DNA of 20,261 nucleotides from an uncultured Collinsella sp. (GTDB lineage Bacteria > Actinomycetota > Coriobacteriia > Coriobacteriales > Coriobacteriaceae): assembly GCA_937950325.1 (NCBI GenBank), contig CALFDJ010000015.1, positions 1 to 20,261 on the forward strand. Direction: 5' to 3'. This document shows positions 1 through 7,187 of the stretch, piece by piece. The translations under genes were made by a program, and so were the position numbers. The notes under the pieces were generated by a model. The model did no database searches. It was not told where the DNA came from and was given only the letters and a program-made list of their open reading frames with translations. Every line of letters starts with the position of its first letter. Within the stretch, counting starts at the first letter, position 1.

Positions 1-92
1 GTCAGCGCCCTTTCGTTTCACGTCACCTTGTCTCAAATGCGACCCGCTCGCTGGCATTGTCAAGACATCGGCGTTATCTTGGTTGGCACTTG

Positions 93-180
93 AATGATCC
101 CTTGGGGACGGAGGAAAACGGATCATTCTGCATCGATGCGGTGCCAGTGATCCGTTTTCCTCCGTCCCCTACGGATCATT
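93..180. repeat. Long near-perfect inverted repeat (REP/MITE-like palindrome)
   Basis: Two 33-base arms (93-125 and 148-180) are complementary at 31 of 33 positions. The inner 22 bases of each arm (104-125 and 148-169) match perfectly and the outer 8 (93-100 and 173-180) match perfectly, with mismatches only near 101-103/170-172. The 22-base loop contains a second perfect 10-base palindrome, GCATCGATGC (130-139). There is no T-run after the arms, so it does not look like an intrinsic terminator. No transposase and no target duplication is visible. I infer a dispersed intergenic palindrome of the REP/MITE kind, and I recall similar sequence between genes in Collinsella genomes, but I could not check this. 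The structure is certain; its class is not. Confidence 0.8.
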
Positions 181-274
181 TTGGGAAATTGCTATGTTGG
201 TTTATTTGGGCTGACTTGGTAGCCTATGGGCCATTTACCTGCTTAAAGCGTCGGTCGATTACCAAAATAATGCT

Positions 275-310
275 CAAAAAATCGTCCAAGAAGTCGCGGG
301 GCGATTTTTG
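275..310. terminator. Terminator-like AT-rich hairpin before prmC
   Basis: The stem AAAAATCG (277-284) pairs with CGATTTTT (302-309) and extends inward by three pairs (285-287 with 299-301, one G-U), leaving an 11-base loop. The A-run on one side and T-run on the other could terminate transcription from either direction, for example from a gene left of the window. The rest of 181-482 is lower in GC than its surroundings and holds no open frame with a ribosome site. It may be decayed sequence. Confidence 0.35.
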
Positions 311-482
311 ATGGGTCGTGCGTCAAGCGATGTGGCAAGTTCTTGGTTAGATATTGGTCAGTTTTGGGTCAACCTTGCCAAAAGCTTGACGAATGCAAAT
401 TTAGACGTCAGCGAATGAACACTTTGAGCAAGCCCGGTGCAAAATTCTGGGCTGATTCTCGATAATCGCCTTCAATCGTCCC

Positions 483-509
483 TTGCCAAGCGCTGGCCTC
501 GCGTACAAT
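483..509 (+). promoter_or_regulatory. Probable prmC promoter
   Basis: A -35 element TTGCCA (483-488) and a -10 element TACAAT (504-509) are separated by 15 bases, slightly short of the ideal 17. The -10 hexamer is identical to that of the atp promoter at 6001-6006. The start codon of prmC lies about 40 bases downstream of the expected transcript start. Confidence 0.5.
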
Positions 510-557
510 CTGCTCCGACATTCGCGCGCCGCCTGGCGCTTAAGAGGGGAGGACCCC

Positions 558-1808
558 ATGGCAAACGAGATCTGGACCATCAAGCGTTGTCTCGAGTGGA
601 CCAAGGAGTACCTGGCCGAGCGCGGTGAGGAGCACCCCCGTCTTTCTGCCGAGTGGCTGCTCTGCGCTGCCACGGGTTTGGCACGCATCGACTTATATAT
701 GCGCATGGACGAGACGCTTAACGCGGCTCAGCTCGAGACCATGCACGCGGCCGTTGTTCGTCGCGCTAAAGGTGAACCGCTGCAGTACATCACCGGCAGC
801 ACGCAGTTTCGCATGATCGACGTCACGTGCGCCCCCGGCGTGCTCATTCCGCGTCCCGAGACCGAGATGCTCGTCGAGGAAGTCCTCAATTATCTGGATG
901 CCGAGGTGCTGAGCCCCGAGGCTGCTGCCCGTCAGCGTGTTGAGCTGCCTTGGAACGATGAGGTCGAGGAGGCACGCAAGGCTGAGGCCGCGCTGGCAGA
1001 CGAACGCGCGACCGCCGAGCGCCGTGCCGCCAACCTGACGGCCGCCGATGAGGCTGCGCTGGGTAGCGACGTGCTCGGCAGCCGTGCCTATGCCGAGGAG
1101 CTGGCCGACCGCGAGGCCGAGGAAGCCGCCGCGCAGGCAGCAGAAGCCGAAGTCGCGGAAGCCGCCGAGTCCGAGCTCGACGAATACGGCATCGCCATCG
1201 AGGGTGCCGACCAGGAGACGGCTTCAGCTCAGGATGCCGCTTCGCCTGCCCCAGCCGAGCCCCGCATCGCCCGCGTTCTCGAGGTCGGCTGCGGCACGGG
1301 CTGCATCTCGCTCTCCCTTGCCTGGGAGCGCCGCGGCCACGTTACCTGCACCGCCACCGATATCGAGCCGCGCGCTATCGATCTGGCCACCAAAAACCGC
1401 GACGCGCTCGGTCTCACATCCGATGAGGTCGCCTTTAGCCTCACCAACCTGGTGAGTTCCATTCCCCGCGAAGAGTGGGGCACCTTTGATGTGCTTGTCT
1501 CCAATCCGCCCTACATTCCGACCGACGTCATGCGCTCACTGCCGCACGAGGTCAAGGACTTCGAGCCCGACCTGGCGCTTGAGGGCGGCGCCGACGGCCT
1601 CGATATCTTCCGCCGCCTGCTCAATGCGGCGCCTTACATGCTGCGCGCCGGCGGCCTGTTTGCCTGCGAGCTCTACGAGGGTGCCCTCGACGCCGCCGCC
1701 GAGCTCTGCCGCCAGGCGGGTCTCTCGGACGTGCGCATCGTCCGCGACCTCACCGATCGCCCCCGCATCGTCCGAGCCATCGTCACCGAGCCCAAACAGC
1801 GTATTTAA
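558..1808 (+). CDS. prmC: Release factor glutamine methyltransferase PrmC with a large Ala/Glu-rich insertion
   Basis: PrmC methylates the glutamine of the GGQ motif in release factors RF1 and RF2, using S-adenosylmethionine. The protein has 416 residues; family members are usually near 280. The N-terminal helical domain spans about residues 1-100, followed by IPRPETEMLVEEVL, the SAM-binding motif LEVGCGTG (from about residue 237) and the catalytic NPPY motif (residues 316-319, at 1503-1514). Between the two domains, residues ~112-236 are an extra stretch very rich in Ala and Glu and predicted to be helical. The reading frame is unbroken through it. I chose ATG 558 because GGGGAGGA precedes it; an in-frame ATG at 483 lies over the promoter and has no ribosome site. 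In many bacteria prfA precedes prmC, but it is not in this window. Confidence 0.93.
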   Translation: MANEIWTIKRCLEWTKEYLAERGEEHPRLSAEWLLCAATGLARIDLYMRMDETLNAAQLETMHAAVVRRAKGEPLQYITGSTQFRMIDVTCAPGVLIPRPETEMLVEEVLNYLDAEVLSPEAAARQRVELPWNDEVEEARKAEAALADERATAERRAANLTAADEAALGSDVLGSRAYAEELADREAEEAAAQAAEAEVAEAAESELDEYGIAIEGADQETASAQDAASPAPAEPRIARVLEVGCGTGCISLSLAWERRGHVTCTATDIEPRAIDLATKNRDALGLTSDEVAFSLTNLVSSIPREEWGTFDVLVSNPPYIPTDVMRSLPHEVKDFEPDLALEGGADGLDIFRRLLNAAPYMLRAGGLFACELYEGALDAAAELCRQAGLSDVRIVRDLTDRPRIVRAIVTEPKQRI

Positions 1809-1841
1809 GCTGAATAAATAGACATTTGCGCAAGTTTGTCC

Positions 1842-1869
1842 TTGCAATATACCGTAAAACTTCTACTAT
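1842..1869 (+). promoter_or_regulatory. Toxin-antitoxin promoter
   Basis: TTGCAA (1842-1847) and TACTAT (1864-1869) are spaced by 16 bases, directly upstream of the toxin gene. A strong ribosome site GAAGGAG (1871-1877) follows, then ATG at 1884. The pair therefore has its own promoter and need not depend on prmC transcription. Confidence 0.6.
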
Positions 1870-1874
1870 AGAAG
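1860..1874. promoter_or_regulatory. Candidate operator of the toxin-antitoxin pair
   Basis: CTTCTA-CTA-TAGAAG is a perfect 6+3+6 dyad that covers the -10 element. Antitoxins of the HigA type usually repress their own promoter by binding such dyads, so autoregulation is inferred. A second short palindrome, TTGCGCAA (1826-1833), lies just upstream of the -35 element and could be an accessory site. Confidence 0.5.
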
Positions 1875-1883
1875 GAGAAAGGT

Positions 1884-2279
1884 ATGTCAAATCAGCTGCA
1901 TCGGTACCGTATCGTGCTTGATTACATTGAACCTTGGCTTGATGAGCAGGATGAAGCTACGCTGAAGCAGATTTATGCAGACCTTTTGGTGCTCGAGAAG
2001 GAAGGTCCCAGCCTTGGTCGTCCGCTGGTTGACCGCGTAAAGGGCTCGAAGCTTCATCATTTAAAGGAGCTGAGAGTGACGTCGTGTGGTGGGCAGGTGA
2101 TTCGCATCCTCTTCGCCTTTGACCCCAAGCGCCAGGCGGTATTGCTATTGGCGGGTGATAAGTCGCGAGCGGGATCGTCAAGGGCAAAATGGAACGGTTG
2201 GTATGCGATCAACATTCCAAGGGCCGAGCAAATATACCGTCGCCACGTAAGGAGGCTCGATCGAGATGGAACTGCATGA
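1884..2279 (+). CDS. RelE/HigB-type toxin (Gp49-like family)
   Basis: This 131-residue protein resembles type II toxins of the RelE/HigB superfamily, which usually cleave mRNA at the ribosome. Supporting features are the core LHHLKELRV followed by GGQVIRILFAFDP and AVLLLAGDKS, and the C-terminal WNGWYAINIPRAEQIYRRHV pattern common in actinobacterial members. It is somewhat longer than usual (about 90-120 residues). It starts at ATG 1884 behind GAAGGAG. It overlaps the following antitoxin gene by 14 bases, giving the toxin-first order typical of higBA modules. Codon use is less GC-biased than in flanking genes, consistent with horizontal acquisition. Family membership is reasonably sure; the RNA target is unknown. 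Confidence 0.82.
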   Translation: MSNQLHRYRIVLDYIEPWLDEQDEATLKQIYADLLVLEKEGPSLGRPLVDRVKGSKLHHLKELRVTSCGGQVIRILFAFDPKRQAVLLLAGDKSRAGSSRAKWNGWYAINIPRAEQIYRRHVRRLDRDGTA

Positions 2280-2568
2280 GTATATGGAATCTCGCGGGAT
2301 AACACGCGACTCCATTACCGCCGAGCAGGAGAGGACTCGCGATCGTATCGAAGCCTATAAGCTTGCTCAGATTCGCAGGTTAAAAGATCTAACACAGGCG
2401 TCGGTCGCCCAGTCGATGGGCGTTTCTCAAAAACGTGTATCCGAGCTCGAGCGTGGGGAGTTGGGTTCGATGAGGCTCGACACGCTGAGCAGGTACGCAG
2501 AGAGCCTCGGCGGAAAACTGGTTGCAAGCATCGAGTTTCCCGATCGTACCGTTACGCTTGCGCGCTAA
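2266..2568 (+). CDS. HigA-like XRE-family antitoxin
   Basis: A 100-residue protein with a helix-turn-helix of the Cro/C1 (XRE) type at about residues 42-78: the LTQASVAQSMGVSQKRVSEL segment, with RLDTLSRYAESLGGKL behind it. The short tail VASIEFPDRTVTL may form a strand. In toxin-first modules the second gene neutralises the toxin and represses the shared promoter; that role is inferred from position and domain. ATG 2266 follows AAGGAGG (2249-2255) with a 10-base spacer. The start lies inside the toxin gene, so translation is probably coupled. Confidence 0.85.
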   Translation: MELHEYMESRGITRDSITAEQERTRDRIEAYKLAQIRRLKDLTQASVAQSMGVSQKRVSELERGELGSMRLDTLSRYAESLGGKLVASIEFPDRTVTLAR

Positions 2569-2716
2569 AAATCTTCAATTAACCCCCTCACTTTCACCGA
2601 CTACTAGAGCCGCTCACCAAACCAACATGCGCTCTGGGCAAATAGGTTGAATGTTTCGTGCGAGAATGCCCCACAGTAAACAAACTTGCACCGGAGCGTA
2701 AGGGGCTGGCATACAC

Positions 2717-3460
2717 ATGCAGACGGTCTATCGGGTATACGAGGGAACGCGCGAGCCGCATCGGCTTGCCGTCGAGCGCACGGCCGAGGTGCTCGGCCGC
2801 GGCGGCCTGGCCTTGATTCCGACCGAGACCGTCTACGGTGTTGCCGTGGCAGCCAACGCCTTCTCGGACGCCGTGCCCCAAGATACAAGCGAATTCCCAT
2901 CGTGGCCGCGCGATCCGCAGGCTGCCGTCAATGGCGCCGCAGTTCCTGCGCTCGGCACCGGCTATCGCCGTATCTTCACTCTCAAGCAACGTGAGCTCAC
3001 GCAAACCGTCGCTTGGCTGGTCGATGGCGTCGAAGCACTCGACCGCTATGGCGTGGATATCCCGGAAGATGCCCGCGTACTCGCGCGACGATGCTGGCCG
3101 GGAGCCCTGACTATCGTGGTCAAGGCAGCCCCCTGCGTGCCGACCTTTATGCGCGCTGCCGACGACACCGTGGCCCTGCGCGCTTCGGCCTCTCCCGTGG
3201 TCCAAGCGCTCATCCGCGCCTGCGGCAGTCCCCTTGCCTGCACGAGCGCCAACACGCACGGCGCGCCTTCGCCGGCAAGCTTTGCCGCCGTCGAGGGTCG
3301 CATCCTGGAGGGGGTCGATGTTGCCGTCGACGCCGGTGAGACCCCGTGTCGCGACGCCTCGACCATCGTGTCGTTCCAGCACGGCGGGCTCCAGATCCTG
3401 CGCCAAGGCGCACTTCCCGCATCAGAGATCGAGCGGGTCCTGTCCGACCCGATGCAATAG
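2717..3460 (+). CDS. tsaC: L-threonylcarbamoyladenylate synthase (Sua5/YrdC family)
   Basis: The enzyme makes threonylcarbamoyl-AMP from threonine, bicarbonate and ATP for the t6A modification of ANN-decoding tRNAs. Family motifs seen in this 247-residue protein are IPTETVYGVA (34-43), KQR (90-92), RCWPGALTIVV (125-135) and TSANTHGAPSP (176-186). It lacks the C-terminal Sua5 domain, so it is of the short TsaC type. Between the TVYG motif and KQR there are about 30 more residues than in E. coli YrdC (roughly residues 52-82), and the usual proline after KxR is replaced by Glu. ATG 2717 is preceded by AAGGGG. The 148-base gap upstream shows no convincing promoter. glpK follows after 13 bases, so the two are probably co-transcribed. 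Confidence 0.88.
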   Translation: MQTVYRVYEGTREPHRLAVERTAEVLGRGGLALIPTETVYGVAVAANAFSDAVPQDTSEFPSWPRDPQAAVNGAAVPALGTGYRRIFTLKQRELTQTVAWLVDGVEALDRYGVDIPEDARVLARRCWPGALTIVVKAAPCVPTFMRAADDTVALRASASPVVQALIRACGSPLACTSANTHGAPSPASFAAVEGRILEGVDVAVDAGETPCRDASTIVSFQHGGLQILRQGALPASEIERVLSDPMQ

Positions 3461-3473
3461 AAGGGTGTAAGCG

Positions 3474-5015
3474 ATGTCGTTGAATCTGGGCAGCCTGGGC
3501 ATGGAAGATGCCTCGTTTAACTTTGGCGGTTCCTACATCATGGCGCTCGACTGCGGCACTACCTCGGTACTCGCGGCCATTGTCGACGAATACGGCTGCA
3601 TCGTTGCCCAGGCGCGTCGTAGCGTCAAAACCAGCTTCCCGCGCCCCGGCTGGGTGGAGCAGGATCCCACGGAGGTGCTTGCCAGCCAGATCGGCGTGAT
3701 GATGGAGGTTCAGTTTAAGAGCGGCATCCATTCCGATCGCATCGCCGCCATCGGCATCTCCAACCAGCGCGAGACCACGGTGGTCTGGGACCGCGTGAGC
3801 GGCCAGCCCATCTATAACGCCATCGTATGGCAGTGCCGTCGTACCGCGCCGGCGATCGACGCGTTGGTTGAACAGGGTTGCGAGGAGCTGGTGCGCTCCC
3901 GCACGGGACTTACGCTTGACCCGTATTTCTCGGCCTCCAAGGTGCAGTGGATTCTCGACAACGTCGACGGCGCACGCGAGAGCGCGGCGGCGGGCGACCT
4001 CATGTTTGGCACCATCGACACCTGGCTCATCTACAACCTCACCGGCGGCCAGGTCTTTGCCACCGACTACACCAATGCCAGCCGCACGGCACTCTTTAAT
4101 ATCCATACGCTCGATTGGGACGACGACCTGCTGGCGCTCTTTGACGTTCCACGTTCCATGATGCCCGAGGTTCGCTGGAGCTCGGGCGACTACGGCCGCG
4201 TCGCGAGCGACATCATGACCAACATGCCGCCCATCATGGGCGTGGCGGGCGACCAGCAGGCATCGCTGTTCGGCCACTGCTGCTTCTATCCCGGCCAGAC
4301 CAAAAACACCTATGGCACGGGCTGCTTTATGCTCATGAACACCGGTGACGAGATCGTCGAATCCAAGAATGGCCTGGTCTCCACCATCGGTATCGCTGCG
4401 GACGGCAAAGTCAGCTATGCGCTCGAGGGCTCTATTTTTGCCGCCGGTTCAACGATGAACTGGCTTCGCAACAACATGGGCATCATCTCGAGCGTGAGCG
4501 AGTCGGCACAACTCGCCGCTTCGATTAGCGACAACGAGGGCTGCTACTTCGTTCCCGCCTTTGCAGGTTTGGGTGCTCCCTGGTGGGACCCGCATGCCCG
4601 CGGTATCGTGTGCGGTCTGACCGGCGCCTCGAGCCGTGCGACCATCGTACGTGCCGCCTGCGAATCCATGGCATATCAGAGCTACGACGTGCTGCGCGCC
4701 ATGGAGCAGGACGTGGGGCTTTCGATTGAGCGCCTGTCTGTCGATGGCGGTGCCTCGCGCAACGAGTTCATCATGCAATTCCAGGCCGACCTGCTGGATA
4801 TCCCCGTGCTGCAATGCGAGACGGTGGAGACCACGGCAATCGGTGCCGCGTACTTGGCGGGTCTTGCCGTCGGCTATTGGGAAGACCTGGAGGAGCTGGA
4901 GCAAAATGCCCAGATCGTTAGGACCTTCCTTCCCCATATGTCCGCCGAGCGTCGCGAGCAAAACCTTGCGGGCTGGCGTGATGCAGTCAAGCGCTCGCTC
5001 AGTACCGCACAGTAG
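3474..5015 (+). CDS. glpK: Glycerol kinase
   Basis: GlpK phosphorylates glycerol to glycerol 3-phosphate with ATP in the cytoplasm. The 513-residue protein is a FGGY-family kinase of normal length. It shows the N-terminal phosphate loop ALDCGTTS (24-31), the substrate residues in NQRETTVVWD (Arg99, Glu100), Trp119, Tyr151 and the catalytic Asp260 in GVAGDQQASLFGH. Further on are NTYGTGCFML, GLGAPWWDPHARG and LSVDGGASRNEF. The loop has Cys where E. coli has Gln (DQGTTS). A ~20-residue N-terminal extension precedes the usual start of the fold; ATG 3474 has AAGGGTG upstream, whereas the internal ATG 3501 has no ribosome site. No glpF or glpD is nearby, so this is a lone glp gene inserted among housekeeping genes. 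Confidence 0.95.
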   Translation: MSLNLGSLGMEDASFNFGGSYIMALDCGTTSVLAAIVDEYGCIVAQARRSVKTSFPRPGWVEQDPTEVLASQIGVMMEVQFKSGIHSDRIAAIGISNQRETTVVWDRVSGQPIYNAIVWQCRRTAPAIDALVEQGCEELVRSRTGLTLDPYFSASKVQWILDNVDGARESAAAGDLMFGTIDTWLIYNLTGGQVFATDYTNASRTALFNIHTLDWDDDLLALFDVPRSMMPEVRWSSGDYGRVASDIMTNMPPIMGVAGDQQASLFGHCCFYPGQTKNTYGTGCFMLMNTGDEIVESKNGLVSTIGIAADGKVSYALEGSIFAAGSTMNWLRNNMGIISSVSESAQLAASISDNEGCYFVPAFAGLGAPWWDPHARGIVCGLTGASSRATIVRAACESMAYQSYDVLRAMEQDVGLSIERLSVDGGASRNEFIMQFQADLLDIPVLQCETVETTAIGAAYLAGLAVGYWEDLEELEQNAQIVRTFLPHMSAERREQNLAGWRDAVKRSLSTAQ

Positions 5016-5061
5016 GGCTGCGATGGGCTGCTCGATACAACAAACCGCTAAACTTATGCAT

Positions 5062-5109
5062 GGCGTGCGGCGGCAACATTGCTGCGCGCCTTGTCAGCAA
5101 GGCCGTTTT
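5062..5109 (+). other. Hairpins in the glpK-upp gap (possible terminator or attenuator)
   Basis: GCCTTG (5088-5093) pairs with CAAGGC (5098-5103) around a TCAG loop and is followed by CGTTTT, a weak terminator pattern. A competing stem, GGCGTGC (5062-5068) with GCGCGCC (5084-5090), shares bases 5088-5090 with it, so the two cannot both form fully. This could be the glpK terminator or a leader controlling upp; the sequence alone does not decide. Confidence 0.3.
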
Positions 5110-5138
5110 GCGGCTGCAACGAAAGGGGCAATCAACCC

Positions 5139-5786
5139 ATGACCGTCACCTACGATGCGTCCCGTGTGACGCTTGTCGATCATCCGCTCGTCCAGCACAA
5201 GCTGTCGATCCTGCGCGACAAAAACACCGGCACCAACCAGTTCCGTCAGCTCGTGCGCGAACTCGCGCTTTTTGACGGCTACGAGGCCATGCGCGACCTG
5301 CCTATAGAAGACGTCGAGGTCGAGACCCCCATCACTACCGCCACGTTCAAACAGCTTGCCGGCAAGAAACTCGCCATCGTGCCCATCCTGCGTGCGGGCC
5401 TTGGCATGGTCGACGGTATCCTCGACCTGGTGCCCTCCGCTCGCGTGGGCCACATCGGCATGGAGCGCGACGAGGTCACCCACGAGCCGCACGAGTATTA
5501 CTGCAAGATGCCCAAGGATATCGACCAGCGCATCTGCCTGGTCGTCGACCCCATGCTCGCCACGGGCGGTTCGGCCGAGATGGCCATCAGCTACCTGCGC
5601 GGGCGCGGTGTCAAGGACATCCGCATGCTGTGCATCGTCGCGGCCCCCGAGGGCCTCAAGTCGCTGACTGAGAAGGATCCCGATGTGCATATCTATACCT
5701 GCGCCATCGACGACCATCTCAACGAAGCTGCCTACATCGTTCCCGGCCTGGGCGACGCCGGCGACCGCATCTACGGCACGCTGTAA
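5139..5786 (+). CDS. upp: Uracil phosphoribosyltransferase
   Basis: Upp salvages uracil, joining it to PRPP to give UMP and pyrophosphate. The 215-residue protein matches the family in length. It contains ILRAGLGMVDG (83-93), the PRPP-binding loop VVDPMLATGGS (135-145) and the uracil-binding C-terminal segment GLGDAGDRIYGT (203-214). I chose ATG 5139, preceded by GAAAGGGG at 5121-5128; an upstream in-frame ATG at 5079 would add 20 residues not found in the family and has no ribosome site. Its place directly before the atp operon matches the gene order in Bacillus subtilis. Confidence 0.96.
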   Translation: MTVTYDASRVTLVDHPLVQHKLSILRDKNTGTNQFRQLVRELALFDGYEAMRDLPIEDVEVETPITTATFKQLAGKKLAIVPILRAGLGMVDGILDLVPSARVGHIGMERDEVTHEPHEYYCKMPKDIDQRICLVVDPMLATGGSAEMAISYLRGRGVKDIRMLCIVAAPEGLKSLTEKDPDVHIYTCAIDDHLNEAAYIVPGLGDAGDRIYGTL

Positions 5787-5828
5787 TCTCTGGGCCATAC
5801 CGGCTAACGTCGAAAATACGAAGAAATG

Positions 5829-5863
5829 GTGCGCGCGGTCGAACAAAAGACGACCGCGCGCAC
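5829..5863 (+). terminator. Strong GC-rich hairpin downstream of upp
   Basis: A perfect 13-base-pair stem (5829-5841 with 5851-5863) encloses the A-rich loop AACAAAAGA, 42 bases after the upp stop. No real T-run follows (TCCTGTTAACG), so it may stabilise the 3' end, or terminate weakly or with Rho. A second, looser pair, CCGCAGG (5886-5892) with CCTGCGG (5917-5923), lies between it and the atp promoter. Otherwise the gap 5787-6068 holds no gene. Confidence 0.5.
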
Positions 5864-5978
5864 TCCTGTTAACGGACGTTTTGCCCCGCAGGGTTCGAGA
5901 AAAACGTATTACCGTACCTGCGGCATAAAGAAGGTCTTAAGAAAACGAACAGGTGCGTATTAACCGATGCTTTTTCGG

Positions 5979-6006
5979 TTGTACTTTAGCGATTGGCTCG
6001 TACAAT
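5979..6006 (+). promoter_or_regulatory. Promoter of the ATP synthase operon
   Basis: TTGTAC (5979-5984) and TACAAT (6001-6006) are 16 bases apart, and the first gene starts about 55 bases after the expected transcript start. A small hairpin, AACCGA (5962-5967) with TCGGTT (5975-5980), touches the -35 element. No other promoter of this quality is visible ahead of the operon. Confidence 0.6.
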
Positions 6007-6068
6007 AGTCACCAATGTTTGGCGGGAACTGTCCTGTGAGGCGATAAAAAAGGAAAGTGAGGACGCCA

Positions 6069-6380
6069 GTGTTTCAGATAGCCGATCTGCTCGCTATCGT
6101 TGCAGGTGCCATCGCGGGCGCGATTGCCTTCCTTCCCTTTGTCTTTACGCTCAAGCCGGTTCTTGACGATAAGCAGAATGCGGACATGCTCAAGGGTATG
6201 GTGAGTCTCGCGGTCTCGGCAATCGCGTTGCTTGTCTTTACCTTGATTGTGTTTGTGTTGTTCGGAGAGGCATTTCGCATGTTCCTCCTGGGCGAGGCGA
6301 TCGGCTTCGTGGCCTTTATGGCCGCCTGCGCGGTTCGCGTCGCCAAGGCGCTGCGAGATCCTCATGAGGTCGAAAGGTAA
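6069..6380 (+). CDS. atpI: AtpI-like small membrane protein of the ATP synthase operon
   Basis: A small, very hydrophobic protein (about 103 residues) with three to four predicted membrane helices and a basic C-terminal end (RVAKALRDPHEVER). Sequence motifs alone do not identify it. Its position as first gene before atpB, its size and its hydrophobicity fit AtpI, a non-structural protein thought to help assemble the c-ring. Two GTG starts are in frame. GTG 6069 has GAGGA (6059-6063) at a good distance; GTG 6057 has AAAAAGGA only two bases away. I prefer 6069. It ends three bases before atpB. Confidence 0.65.
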   Translation: MFQIADLLAIVAGAIAGAIAFLPFVFTLKPVLDDKQNADMLKGMVSLAVSAIALLVFTLIVFVLFGEAFRMFLLGEAIGFVAFMAACAVRVAKALRDPHEVER

Positions 6381-6383
6381 GTC

Positions 6384-7187
6384 GTGGAAATTTTTGAAAA
6401 GCTGCCTGATGAGATTAATCATCTGGTCAGCGAGTTCAGCTCCACCCCTGTCGTGGGCGATCTGAGCTGCGGCATCACGCAGTACTCGTTTTGGCTGATC
6501 GTCTCCACGATCGTGCTCCTGATCGTCCTAGCCGTGTTCAAGAAGAAGCAGACCCTGGTTCCCAAGGGCTTCTTCGTCAACGGTTTCGAGTACATCATCG
6601 AGTACGTCGAGAACGATATCGGCAAGGGTGTCGTGGGTGAGAACTGGAAGAAGCACTTCCCGTTCCTGTGCTCGCTTTTCCTGTTCATCCTGATCAATAA
6701 CATGATCGGCCTGATCCCGGGAATGAAGCCCGGCACCGGCGCAATCGGCTCCACCGCCGCACTCGCCATTTTCGCCTTCGTGTACTTCATCTACTACGGA
6801 TGCAAGGCTCACGGCGTGATCGGCTACATCAAGAGCCTCGCCCCGCAGGGCGTGAGCTTCCCGATGAACGTGCTCGTGTGGGTCGTCGAGCTTTTCTCGA
6901 CCTTCCTGCGCCTCATCACGCTTGCCGTCCGTCTGTTCTGCAACATGTTCGCAGGACACGTGGTCATGGGCTCGTTCGCCATCATGGCGAGCATGTTCAT
7001 GCAGCCGCTGCTTCAGCAGGTTTCCGCGGCCCACGCCGTCGGCGCCCTGCCTTCGCTGGCCTGGCTTGCCATCCTCATCCTGATCTATGCGATCGAGCTT
7101 GTGGTCGGCGCCATCCAGGCTTACGTCTTCACGGTCCTTACCGCCGTGTATGTCTCCGAGGCAGAGGAGGTCGCGGAGGAGGAGTAG
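6384..7187 (+). CDS. atpB: F1Fo ATP synthase subunit a
   Basis: Subunit a is the membrane stator that forms the two proton half-channels against the c-ring. The 267-residue protein has about five to six membrane helices. It carries the invariant Arg (R183) in VRLFCNMFAGH, where most homologues read LRLFGNMxAGH, and the conserved Gln in AIQAYVFTVLTAVY (Q245). The C-terminus is a short acidic tail, EAEEVAEEE. The start is GTG 6384, preceded by GAAAGG. The next gene, atpE, is separated by 124 bases, the only sizeable gap inside the operon. Confidence 0.96.
   Translation: MEIFEKLPDEINHLVSEFSSTPVVGDLSCGITQYSFWLIVSTIVLLIVLAVFKKKQTLVPKGFFVNGFEYIIEYVENDIGKGVVGENWKKHFPFLCSLFLFILINNMIGLIPGMKPGTGAIGSTAALAIFAFVYFIYYGCKAHGVIGYIKSLAPQGVSFPMNVLVWVVELFSTFLRLITLAVRLFCNMFAGHVVMGSFAIMASMFMQPLLQQVSAAHAVGALPSLAWLAILILIYAIELVVGAIQAYVFTVLTAVYVSEAEEVAEEE

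Noticed and set aside
93..180. The palindrome as an intrinsic terminator
   Set aside because: The stem is long but no T-run follows either arm; the outer arm pairing and nested loop palindrome fit a repeat element better.
57..311. A small 84-codon frame across the 5' palindrome
   Set aside because: It has no ribosome site, no family similarity, and its middle is simply the translated inverted repeat.
558..1808. PrmC as a gene fusion or frameshifted pair
   Set aside because: One frame runs through both domains and the inserted segment shows no separate domain, start or stop.
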